DNA of 64,000 bases from NCBI GenBank assembly GCA_037127315.1, contig JBBBDQ010000420.1, positions 431,001 to 495,000 on the forward strand, in the 5' to 3' direction. Shown here piece by piece: positions 54,640 to 63,879 of this stretch. Numbering within the stretch: the first letter of the stretch is position 1; each line of letters starts with the position of its first letter. Origin of the DNA: Ascarosepion bandense (Eukaryota > Mollusca > Cephalopoda > Sepiida > Sepiidae). Under the pieces are notes generated by a model. That model saw nothing but the letters and a program-made list of their open reading frames with translations. It was not told the origin of the DNA and searched no databases. A program made the translations under genes and the position numbers.

Positions 54640-55302
54640 TAACTATACTCGTGTCAAGAAACCCTCCGCGGATCTACGTGGAAGGAAAAATGGTTATAAA
54701 AACAAGAAAGAGCTAAGCACATGAACATCAGTCAAAAGAATTCGGACCGAGTCAGCACGGAACCCAAAGAAAAAACCCGAGACGGGTAATCAACTAACAA
54801 AAAAGCGCTCAATTATTAGTGGATTGAACAAGAAAAAGGTTACAGACGAAACGCGTACAGGAATAACTGGCTGTAATTGTAGAATTAAGAACAACTGTCT
54901 GTTACAAGGTAAATGCCAGCAAGATTGTGTTGTTTACCGTGTTAAAATTTATAAGAACGCTGAAGATACTGAACCCAAAATATACTTAGGTGCTACCCAA
55001 GATAGTTTTAAAAAAAGATACTATAACCACACTTGTAGATTTAACAATGAAAAATATAAACATAGCACTACTCTTTCTACCTGTGTGTGGTCCATTAAAC
55101 AAGAGCTGAATATAGACCCTATTTTAAAATGGTAAATATTAAAGAGATGTGCTAACTATAAAGCCGGCCAGAAATTTTGTAGGATGGGTGGAAATGAAAA
55201 ACTTGCAACAGAATCGTATGAACACACCAATAATTTATTGAATTCTAAAACGGAAATAATAAATAAGTGTAGACATAGAATGCCTTGGCTTTTGGATTAA
55301 GT
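54640..55302 (+). pseudogene. Penelope-like GIY-YIG endonuclease fragment
   Basis: Open from 54824: a Cys-rich linker TGCNCRIKNNCLLQGKCQQD, then VVYRVKIYKN, KIYLGATQDSFKKRYYNHTC (GIY and YIG equivalents are VVY and YLG; the Arg of KKRYYNH is in the catalytic helix) and LSTCVWSIKQELN. A stop at 55134 follows PILKW, but the same frame resumes as ILKRCANYKAGQKF to CRHRMPWLLD. This is the endonuclease half of a Penelope-like element. It is 4.3 kb from the RT relic at 49364-50561 and there is no evidence that they were one copy. Confidence 0.83.
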
Positions 55303-55568
55303 ATGTTTGGTGGGTTTGACTTTTTCCTTATTTTCTTCAGTTGTCGTTGGATGTTTTGTGTTTTCGTGTTCGCAATTATTAATGTTTTACATAAAATTCG
55401 TTTTCTTAATAAAAGTTCTCCCCTATTTGAGTTTGGTGTCTTCCTTTTTTGGTCACGTGGGTTAATGAGTTTCCTTTATCATGCCGTTTGTTTGTTTCCT
55501 CGTTAGCCAGCTTTCCCTGGCGATCTGCTTAGGTGAAAACTTGGTAGGTTTGTTGGCAGACTAGGTAT

Positions 55569-55572
<4 letters not shown>
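55303..55572. other. unassigned element 3' flank
   Basis: Probably Penelope 3' UTR; T-rich. A 73-codon frame here has no recognised domain. Confidence 0.4.

Positions 55573-55623
<51 letters not shown>
55572..55623. repeat. (TA)n microsatellite
   Basis: TA tract between a Penelope flank and an antisense LINE tail. Confidence 0.95.
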
Positions 55624-55624
<1 letters not shown>

Positions 55625-55627
<3 letters not shown>

Positions 55628-56057
55628 CATATCACCCCAAGCAAGGCGAAAAAGCCACTGATTCGCAGTGGGGCTACGTAAGAGTGAAAAGATTGGAAAA
55701 GATAAAAACCGGAAACCACATCCTAAACAGGAAACAAGGGATGAGCCTCTTCACCTGTTCAATAGACCGGGGTATAATGTGAACCGGGCGATAGTTTAGT
55801 CTATCTACTCCAATTGAAAAAAAAAAAAAGAGTGAAAAGATTGGAAAAGATAAAAACCGGAAACCACATCCTAGACAGGAAACAAGGAATGAGCCTCTTC
55901 ACCTGTTCACTAGACGTGGGTGGAGTGTGAACCGGGCGATAGTTTAGTCTATCTACTCCAATTGAAAAAAAAATTTAAAAAATGAGTGAAAAATTGGAAA
56001 AGAGAAAAACCGGAAACCACATCCTAAACAGGAAACAAGGTATGAGCCTCTTCACCT

Positions 56058-56062
<5 letters not shown>
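55625..56062 (-). mobile_element. CR1/L2-like LINE 3' end with 2.5 tandem UTR units
   Basis: Antisense tail (CACCCCAAGCAAGGCGAAAA) followed by units starting near 55682, 55830 and 55984, period about 150 bp. Units are of the same type as at 21251-22777 but with GATAGTTTAGTCTATC in place of GATAGATAGATCTATC. Confidence 0.88.
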
Positions 56063-56094
<32 letters not shown>

Positions 56095-56958
56095 CTATAT
56101 ATATGTATGTATGTATATATAGTGTATTTAGACAGCAATCTCTCTTTTATGCCCTTTTCATTTAAAATGACAATTTATTATTGTTAATTTTTTATGTCGT
56201 GTTTCATTTGAACTTATGCTCTTATTTTATTTTGTTTTGTTTTGTTTACTTTCAAGACATAAATTATATAAAAATGACTAAATGTTTTGTTTTTTAGAGT
56301 GCTTTCGGCTATACATTTAGCCATTATCGAGGTTGGATATTATTTTACGTGTAACAAAATGAATTTAGTGTTATGTATGTTTGCAGATTAGTGTGTATGT
56401 TTTATGTTCCGAACTCGGTAAGCACGTTGTCAGGGTGTTCGTAGCTGATATTATTGAGTGTTTGGGTTTTTCTTTTTTTATTAATAGTGCTTCCATTATT
56501 TTTGGACTTTTTTTTTCATATAGATGATGATGGAATGATATTTCGATATATTTGTAAGTGTCCATATCTATTTTTCGCCTTTAGACATTTGAATTAGTAT
56601 ATCTACAACACACTAGTATATCGTTATAATTGGGCCTCACATTAGTGAGGGGGACTGGTGTGCAAGTGAAACCGTTGAGAAGGAAGGCCCCGAAACGGTG
56701 CACATTCTCTCCTGATGACCCCAAATCGATATATAAATTCGAGAGGAACGCATTAAAAGAAATTCAATGAAATCATATGCCATAGAGAAGCTCGGTGTAA
56801 ATGTCATTGGCATGAGGAGCATTACACATTCAGATCGCTTCAGGTGAATTCCAATTACTATTCAGTAATTTCCTTCCTACATCAATCTCAGTCTGTTCAT
56901 AACTGTTAGTGTATCTGACAAGACGTTTACATCTATCTATCTATCTATCTATCTATCT
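56063..56958. other. (TA)n and unassigned sequence
   Basis: TA tract at about 56065-56104, the terminus GTGTATTTAGACAGCAA at 56119-56135, and a GCTTTCGGCTATACATTTAG hairpin module at 56303-56330. TCTA tetranucleotides at 56932-56960. No gene. Confidence 0.5.
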
Positions 56959-56959
56959 A

Positions 56960-57703
56960 TTAACCACTTGACCCTAGTTTTTTCTTCACCACCCTGTATA
57001 TTCTTTCCTTTCTCTCCACCTTTGCAACTGTCATCACACCTGTATTCCCATCCTTCTCTTGCTCCTTTCTAACTGGTTCGTCTTTCTCTTCACTCTCCTC
57101 CTATGTAATCTTTTTACTCTTATGTAGCTTTTTGCACATCAGTGGCATTACCGCCTTTCTCGGGGTGATACGAATAAAAAAAATATTTTGGGTCTTCATC
57201 TTGGTTGTCATTTGTATGATGTTTTGATCGTTGCATGCTTCGGCCTTTTTCAGATCCTAGGAACTTTGAACTGAACGCTTTATTATGATCACTGGGATAT
57301 ATCATTCCTTGTGCAAAGCCTCTTTTGGTAGTTATGAATTATCTCCCTCTAACCCGATTCTCTAAGTTACTTGTTCAACACTGCTGTAGCCTGGGCCATG
57401 TGTCCAGTGGATATAGATGTTGGTTAGTTCCAGTGACAAGAGTGGTGAGTTCAATACATTCAAAAACATTAAATGCAAAGACAATACTCATTTCTTAACC
57501 ACATGAATCTAGTTTTTTCACCACCCTGTATATTCTTTCCTTTCTCTCCACATTTGCAACTGTCATCACACCTGTATTCTCATCCTTCTCTTGCTCCTTT
57601 CTAACCGATTTGTCTTTCTCTTCACTCTCTTCTATCTAATCTTTTTACTCTTATGTAGCCCCCTGCACATCAGTGGCGTTACAGCCTTGCTCGGGGTGAT
57701 ACG

Positions 57704-57712
<9 letters not shown>
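56960..57712 (+). mobile_element. two CR1/L2-like LINE tails around SINE-3
   Basis: LINE 3' ends at 56960-57178 and 57495-57705 share CACCCTGTATATTCTTTCC and CAGTGGC(A/G)TTAC. Between them is SINE-3 antisense (57180-57400) plus a sense SINE-3 head (57400-57460: GTGGATATAGATGTTGGTTAG, box B GTGAGTTCAATAC). Confidence 0.78.

Positions 57713-57750
<38 letters not shown>
57705..57750. repeat. (TA)n microsatellite
   Basis: TA tract at a LINE 3' end. Confidence 0.95.
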
Positions 57751-57753
<3 letters not shown>

Positions 57754-58400
57754 AGAATCAACAGTTTTACAATTCCGAGTTCTCCCGCATTTACTTTCTT
57801 AAAAACAAATATTGTAGGACATAGCATAATTAATTTTTTTTATTTAAAATTAATATAGTCACAGAAATTTCTATGTTCTGAGATTTTTACCTTGTCATCA
57901 GGTAATGTTAGCTCATTGTAGTGAAAATGATTTTCATTTGAATATAAGAAACAAAGATGTGGGAAGACAGAAAAATTTATGTGTGTTCAATTTAACTAAT
58001 CAGAATAGAGATTCACTTTAAATTTGTGAAAAAAGTTTATATTTTTGGGGAATACATGATTTCTTCTTTCATTCTTAACAGCAAAATTCTCAGTCAATCA
58101 AAACCCCCGTCTAGACTCCATTTCCGTTGATGTATCCATTATTGTTAGAAAATTTTTTTTTCTTTAGTTTCTCGTATCTTATTTTTTAAAACAGAAAAAA
58201 AAGAAAGAAAACATTTTATATTTTTGATATATAAGAAACAATACATTCATTATTTATGGATATAGGAAGACAGAAAAATGTGTGTGTTCAATTTAACTAA
58301 TCAGAATAGAGATTCACTTTAAATTTGAAAAAAAGATCATATTTTTGGGGAATACATGATTTCTTCTTTTACTATTAATGGCAAGAGTGACAGTCTATTT
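57751..58400. repeat. local duplication, no gene
   Basis: GGAAGACAGAAAAAT(T/G)T and the following AATCAGAATAGAGATTCAC, GGGGAATACATGATTTC occur twice (57960-58070 and 58265-58370), a direct duplication of about 110 bp. Confidence 0.75.
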
Positions 58401-58401
58401 T

Positions 58402-58533
58402 TATAGAAATAAAACATCTCTATCAAAATATTATTATAGAAATAAAACATCTCTATCAAAATATTATTATAGAAATAAAACATCTCTATCAAAATATTAT
58501 TATAGAAATAAAACATCTCTATCAAAATATTAT
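58402..58533. repeat. 33-bp tandem repeat, 4 copies
   Basis: Four exact-looking units of 33 bp with GAAATAAAACATCTCTATC. Because 33 is a multiple of 3, both strands read as repeat peptides (for example NKTSLSKYYYR), which are not evidence of a gene. Confidence 0.95.
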
Positions 58534-58979
58534 TGGTATTTAAAAGAAACAAATAAAACTTCAACATTAAAATGGGAATTTGTTTTTAAAGCTAGAATAT
58601 CTAAATTTAAACGACCCATGCCACTTGTGTCTATATGAAAAACTATATAATATTAAATATCTGAAGAATAAAATCTATTAAATAAACGTAATGAAATAAA
58701 TGACTTACGTAAGCATTTCAAAATAATCACATTAGAATATGGTTGACATGATTCTTCATAATAAATTTATATTATCTTACATATATAAATTAATTTGTTT
58801 TCTATGATGAAAGAATAATAATTAGATATTAAAATAATCAAATAGGTATTTAAATTTCTAATCATTAAATAGACACTAAAAATTTGTATGATATATTAAA
58901 AATTGTATTAGAATATGATAATATTATAATAGATTTAATAACAATAGTAAAATAGATATTACATTTTTAATAAATAAAT

Positions 58980-58981
<2 letters not shown>
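58534..58981. other. no recognisable feature
   Basis: Very AT-rich sequence. Confidence 0.4.
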
Positions 58982-59021
<40 letters not shown>

Positions 59022-59095
59022 TAATTTGTCGGTCGTTTTTAACAAAACATGTTTAAATGAAAAATTGCTACCCATATATATATATATATATATAT

Positions 59096-59131
<36 letters not shown>
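58982..59131. repeat. (TA)n and (GA)n microsatellites
   Basis: TA at 58982-59018 and 59074-59096, GA at 59097-59131. Between them is an antisense copy of the CATGTTTCGTTAAAA-type terminus. Confidence 0.92.
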
Positions 59132-59138
<7 letters not shown>

Positions 59139-59225
59139 ATTGTCTTTCTGCAAATATTTACTTTCATAAGTGTATGTCAGTTATCGTTACTTGTTATTTT
59201 AAAATCAAAATACGAAGCTATGATT

Positions 59226-59229
<4 letters not shown>

Positions 59230-59266
<37 letters not shown>
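59230..59266. repeat. (TA)n microsatellite
   Basis: TA tract. Confidence 0.93.
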
Positions 59267-59268
<2 letters not shown>

Positions 59269-59362
59269 AGATGAATACGAACCGAAGAAAAAATTGACAA
59301 CGTTCAAAACATTAATTTAAAACAGTGCTCGATATACAATATATAGCTGTGAATAGTTATTA

Positions 59363-59430
59363 TAAATTATAGTTTAGAACATGTACAAATTGTAGTAGAT
59401 AATAATTTGTACATGTTCTAAATTATAATT
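59363..59430. repeat. 28-bp near-perfect hairpin
   Basis: AGAACATGTACAAATT and its complement AATTTGTACATGTTCT with flanks, around a 12-base loop. Confidence 0.85.
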
Positions 59431-59568
59431 TATAATATATATATATATATATATTGTTAAAATCGACCGACAAGTAAAATTTTATAAAATCGACCAACAA
59501 GGACAATTTTATAAAATCTTTCTTGTCGGCCGTTTTTTAACGAAACATGTTTAGACGACAGATTGCTG

Positions 59569-59570
<2 letters not shown>

Positions 59571-59650
<80 letters not shown>
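59571..59650. repeat. (CT)n(CA)n(TA)n microsatellite
   Basis: Three tracts in series next to a GCAGCAATCTGTCGTCTAAA-type terminus on the minus strand. Confidence 0.93.
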
Positions 59651-59651
<1 letters not shown>

Positions 59652-60213
59652 TAGATATTTTTTGCCTTTTTGAAAATGTTTCCTTTCATAAGTGTATGTC
59701 TGTTTTCATTATTTGTTATTTTAAAATCAAAACATGAAAGCTGATATGATTCATGGTTCTATCAGTAAAGACAACTTGCTCACTAGTTTCTTCCCTCTGA
59801 CCAGTAAATAACTCACAGCATATAATTCGGATCCGTCAGACAGTTAGCATTCAGAGGTCGTCTGCTTGGAGTTCATTGAAAGGACCAAAAAAAGAGGAAA
59901 GTACGTAGGGAAGCGTAAAGAAGCCGAGAGAAAATTAGTGGAGCGAATATTAATGATCCGCTAAAGCGTGAAGTAAACGCACATTTATTTTCTTCGTTGA
60001 ATTGTCTGTTATTTTTTCTCATTCTCGACATTTTCTCTACTATTTCGGTTTTTTTAAATCACTTGAAAGCTTTCAAAACGATAATGTGAATAAGGAAATG
60101 TTTTTATAAAACTGAAATATTTTAGTAGTTAACTTCTTTATTTACTAATCTTTGAGACATTTTCGTTGTTTTTTACTGCTTAAATCTGCTTAAATTTAAG
60201 AAACGTGACATCA
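59651..60213. other. no recognisable gene
   Basis: A short segment (AAGTGTATGTC... ATTTGTTATTTTAAAATCAA) repeats 59168-59210, so part is duplicated. Confidence 0.45.
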
Positions 60214-60521
60214 ATGTGCGTAGTGGTCCAGTGGATATCGCCTCAAAACGAGAAATCGGGGAGCTGAGTTCGAATTCCAGCTGAATCCATTGTATTCACT
60301 TACGCGCAAATACCCTTGGGAAAGGTATTAATCTGTCTCTTCCTTCCAGTTATGGGTTAAATAACAGAACAGATTGGGTTCTATAGCCTTGGTTGGCAAC
60401 CACTCTACCGCAGAAAGCAATGGCAACCTACTGCGGGATAATCTTCTGCCCAGTCTAGTCATGTCTCTTTCGAGACATGATCGCCCAAGCGTGTTTCACG
60501 TATGGCACTTAACTGACTGAC
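60214..60521 (+). mobile_element. SINE-1, full length, 12-bp TSD
   Basis: Complete sense copy with GAGTTCGAATTCC box B and hairpin CATGTCTC TTTC GAGACATG at 60460-60479. TGACATCAATGT at 60206-60217 and 60522-60533 is the target-site duplication. Confidence 0.95.
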
Positions 60522-60533
60522 TGACATCAATGT

Positions 60534-61024
60534 CTGAAGTTAAGACATAGCAACTATATAAAATAGTTGCTTCCACCAAATTGCTGAAAAAACAGCCTAT
60601 AAACGATTTTTTTTCATGAAGTTTTATTCTGAATTTCATGTTTTAAATAAGTAATACTTATGTAAATCAAATTATTGTAACATGAAATTTACTAAATTTC
60701 TAAAAATATTGTGTTACAGCTTTATATTTTATTTTTGCAAGATTTTTAAAGCCGTGAATTAATTTTTGTTTACATCGATCGCTTAAAAATGGTCAAAAAT
60801 TTGAGAAATTAAAACAAAATTGAAAAATTTTAATTTCCAATCAATATAATTTCTGTTTCAAATACATCAGAGTATTTTGCTAACTGGAAATAGTCTATTT
60901 AATTATTTAGCTTTCAATTAAATCTAAAATAAAAGTTTCAAGAAACTTTTTTTATTTTTAAAAACTCAATTTAAAATTTTAACATCGAAAATGAGTGAAG
61001 GTACCTAACATAAAATGTTATAAC
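60534..61024. other. no recognisable feature
   Basis: AT-rich; no gene. Confidence 0.4.
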
Positions 61025-61275
61025 TTCTTTTTTGTGCCATGTCTATTCCAGAGATAGGCGATCATGGCTCTCCAAAATTTCCTGTTCTTCGAAGCTTTTA
61101 ATAAATGTTAATTTTTTGTTATTTCTCATAACCTTGATCTGCTATCTATTTACTCAACCTCATTAAATAGGTTATACATTGTTTTCATCACCCACTTTTA
61201 CAATTATCTGTCCTTTGAGTATCATATTTTCCAAGCCCTCTTCCATCATTATGCTCCTTAGCAATTTCATCTCTT
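61025..61275 (-). pseudogene. RTE-like LINE (family A), decayed 3' end
   Basis: Antisense TGTGCCATGTCTATTCCAG, GGCGATCATGGCTCTCC and TTCCAAGCCCTCTTCCATC correspond to the ORF end; heavily mutated. Confidence 0.7.
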
Positions 61276-61366
61276 ACCTCATCTAATGATTTTTCTCAAA
61301 TTTATACAATGACAATGAATTACTGTCCTATCAATATATGTATGTACATGCATATATATATATATG

Positions 61367-62072
61367 TTGCGGGGTCGTTGGAGGAAGTCGACCCTACAAA
61401 CTTGAATTCTTGATAAGTGTGAAACAGCCAAGACAATGAGGAGACAAAGGCAGAGGCAAAAATTATAACAAACTTGGTTTTTATTTACGTAAGTTGGTAG
61501 AGGATGTAGTTCGGGTTCGCTCCAGGTCCAAAGGTTAGTAGCCTCTATGGAGTTGGTACGGCGAGCGTTGATGCCTCGTCCAGTGCCGGGTCGAGATGAG
61601 GCATTCGCAGGGTAGCTGGTCGACTGGAGATGCTGGATAAGTCGCCTAGCTGATTCGGGACGTCCCGTCTTCGGGTCTAGGTTGAAGTGACGAGCGTGGA
61701 AGAGAGCTCGTGACAGTGGAAGATACTTGACGAGAGGCGGAGTCCCAAAACAGGACCGAGTAGAGTTAAGGTCTGCGCGGAAAGCAAGACCGTACCGAGA
61801 GGTTACGTTACGGCGGCGGAATCCCTAAACAGGGCCGAGTCGAGTTAAGGTCTGCGCGGAAAGCGAGGCCGGACCGAGAAGTTAGGTTACGGCGGCGGAA
61901 TCCCTAAACAGGGCCGAGTCGAGTTAAGGTCTGCGCGGAAAGCGAGGCCGGACCGAGAAGTTAGGTTACGGCGGCGGAATCCCTAAACAGGGCCGAGTCG
62001 AGTTAAGGTTGTCGCGGATGCGAGACCGTACCGAGGGGTTACGGAATCCCTAAACAGAGCCGAGTAGAAGTA
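61367..62072. repeat. GC-rich block with 79-bp tandem repeat
   Basis: Base composition changes sharply here. Units of 79-80 bp begin near 61735, 61815, 61894, 61973 and a partial at 62043; each has CGGAATCCCTAAACAGGGCC, GAGTTAAGGTCTGCGCGG and GGCCGGACCGAG. The block begins TGTTGCGGGGTCG and includes TTTTTATTTACG. No open frame of note. Could be an LTR or pseudo-LTR; not resolved. Confidence 0.9.
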
Positions 62073-62292
62073 AACGAGTTATTATGCGTTGTGTCTTCAG
62101 ATGAAAACGTTATTTCTTGTCATTTTAAAAATCGCAAGTTCAATTATTCCCCGTTACGTGAGCGTTAAAAAAAATCACACTTACGTGAGCGTTCTTAAAA
62201 AAAAAAAAGAAACGGTAAGCGGTAAAATCAGTTATTGCAAATCTCCTGAAGACACCACGTGGTAGAAACCTAGGTCGCATAATAACTCGTTT
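62073..62292. repeat. inverted repeat at edge of GC-rich block
   Basis: AACGAGTTATTATGCG (62073-62088) and CGCATAATAACTCGTT (62277-62292) are exact complements, extended by TGTGTCTTCAG and CTGAAGACAC further in. Confidence 0.9.
62244..62280 (+). ncRNA. possible hammerhead-like ribozyme
   Basis: CTGAAGA (62246-62252), a hairpin in ACCACGTGGT, GAAA (62265-62268), then ACCTAGGTC which can form a three-base-pair stem III and place C17 of a GTC cleavage triplet at 62276. A C-A mismatch replaces the usual G10.1-C11.1 pair, and stem I is weak, so activity is doubtful. Confidence 0.4.
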
Positions 62293-62399
62293 ACAAATGA
62301 AGAATATTAAAAAGTTCTACAATATAACTGTATTGAGCACATTTTAATACAAATCTGTACTAGTCTAATAATATTATAATGACCAAAAACTAATTAAAG

Positions 62400-62403
<4 letters not shown>

Positions 62404-62470
<67 letters not shown>
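62404..62470. repeat. (AATC)n(TA)n microsatellite
   Basis: Tetranucleotide run then TA tract, followed by a GTGTATTTGGACAACA terminus. Confidence 0.93.
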
Positions 62471-62474
<4 letters not shown>

Positions 62475-62514
62475 GTGTATTTGGACAACACTTATTCTTT
62501 TTTACATGTTTCAC

Positions 62515-62890
62515 TGAGGACGACTGCTAAGGCCCTGTGATTAAGTTTTTTATCGTGCTTTATTTAATGCTTTGCAAATGCAAGATGGAATGTGCAAGAA
62601 GGAAAGTGAGAGAGATATTGCAAAAACATCCAAGTCGCCCAAATCAAACATCACGAAACTGGGGAGTTTATTTTCTAAGGGCCACTTAGATGTAGCCCAA
62701 GTCTGACAGAATGGTGTACTTAGTGAGTAATTTTCTAAATAACGATGAATTCATCTTATATTTAAAACAAAAAAAAAATCATTTTCACCATTTATTTTAA
62801 CATATCACCTGAAGAAGAGCAATATTGTTATGAAACATGAAAATTCTTGTGTAGTGATATCAAGCTTTTATAAATCATTCAAATAACAAA
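62515..62890. other. unassigned
   Basis: ACCTGAAGAAGAGCAATATT with ATGAAACATG (62808-62840) is another hairpin module. No gene recognised. Confidence 0.4.
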
Positions 62891-62912
62891 ATTACAATAT
62901 ATATATATATAT

Positions 62913-62962
62913 TGTCATCTGCAGACAGACCTGTTTCGCCGTATCACAGCTCATCAGTACGG
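62913..62962 (-). ncRNA. hammerhead ribozyme motif (type I)
   Basis: On the minus strand: stem I strand ending GUA; core CUGAUGA (62951-62957); stem II GCUGU loop GAU ACGGC wait-free hairpin of five pairs including one G-U (62938-62950); core GAAA (62934-62937); stem III ACA, loop GGUC, UGU; cleavage triplet GUC with C17 at 62924, so cleavage falls between 62924 and 62923; then UGC pairing back to GUA in stem I. Every invariant core base is present. Short stem III and an open stem I fit the hammerheads described in Penelope-like elements. The surrounding repeat (62911-63020) lies between two (TA)n tracts. Confidence 0.85.
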
Positions 62963-63018
62963 TTAGACTCCGATTGCTTTTTACCCAGGATTGAAACCCG
63001 ACCAAAAGGCGTCAGTCG

Positions 63019-63020
<2 letters not shown>

Positions 63021-63062
<42 letters not shown>
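63021..63062. repeat. (TA)n microsatellite
   Basis: TA tract next to the hammerhead-bearing repeat. Confidence 0.95.
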
Positions 63063-63065
<3 letters not shown>

Positions 63066-63249
63066 GAGTAAAATCTTTTGTACAATAAAGACGGAAGCTG
63101 ATAATGGTTTGCCTGAAATAGGCCTAAACTTCCGATTTACCATAAAATAACGTGTCTGCCTTAATTTTTCTTTTATTTGCTCTATATGTATTTATATACA
63201 TGTATATTAGAGCTCTCTTAGAGAGTTATCCTACCACTGCATGTATAGG

Positions 63250-63300
<51 letters not shown>

Positions 63301-63327
63301 TGTGTGTGTGTGTGTATGTGTGTGTGT
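63250..63327. repeat. (TA)n(TG)n microsatellite
   Basis: TA tract then TG tract with two interruptions. Confidence 0.95.
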
Positions 63328-63750
63328 AAACTGAATTCGTGATATTTTATAATTACAAATACAATCTCTTCGGAGAACTTATTACGCAAGAATATAATCA
63401 AATTTTAAATTAGATTATACTTTTCTGTATATATAACCTCTTGTAAAAAGGAAACGTATCTTAGAGAAAACAGAATTTAAGGTCCCAACTTGTTCCGCTG
63501 TGATAATGGTAATATAAGCCATTTTCTTATAATGAAACATATGGAATTCATTGACCGATTATTTAGACCTGTTGTTGCTTGAAATTTATCAAACCTTTCG
63601 GTAAAAAATGTTTTTTTAGGAAAATAAGTTTCCCAAACTCAGTCGAGATTAATACTTTTTTGTGGGGTTTTCCTTCCTTGCCTTTTGTTTGGAGTTGTGT
63701 GAAGGATCTTGATTATATCGTTATCCTCTCTTCCAAGCTCTTCCAGCTAG
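63328..63750. other. no recognisable gene
   Basis: AT-rich upstream flank of the 5S sequence. No repeat recognised. Confidence 0.4.
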
Positions 63751-63871
63751 GCTTACGACCTATCACGTTGAATGCACCGGTTCTCGCTCGATCACCGAAG
63801 TTAAGTAACGTTGAGCCTGGTCAGTACTTAGATGGGTGACCCCCTTGGGAATACCAGGTGCTGTAAGCGTT
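63751..63871 (+). rRNA. 5S rRNA sequence, probably pseudogene
   Basis: Nearly whole 5S rRNA: GCTTACGACC at the 5' end pairs with GTAAGC at the 3' end (helix I). The internal promoter part CCGAAGTTAAGTAACGTTGA, GTCAGTACTTAGATGGGTGA and GGGAATACCAGGTGCTG is readable. Deviations from the 5S form I remember include a lost base in ACCTATCACG, CGCTCGATC for CGTCCGATC, and an extra base in CCCCCTTGGGA. Only a TTT follows, so the Pol III terminator is weak. Diverged copy or 5S-derived repeat rather than a certain functional gene. Confidence 0.7.
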
Positions 63872-63879
63872 TAGTGACG

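Noticed and set aside
49364..55302. One Penelope-like element with RT and GIY-YIG domain
   Set aside because: The domains are 4.3 kb apart with a mariner and LINEs between; RT and endonuclease copies may be independent.
58337..58638. Repeat peptides on both strands (NKTSLSKYYYR; NNILIEMFYFY)
   Set aside because: Consequence of a 33-bp tandem repeat whose length is a multiple of three.
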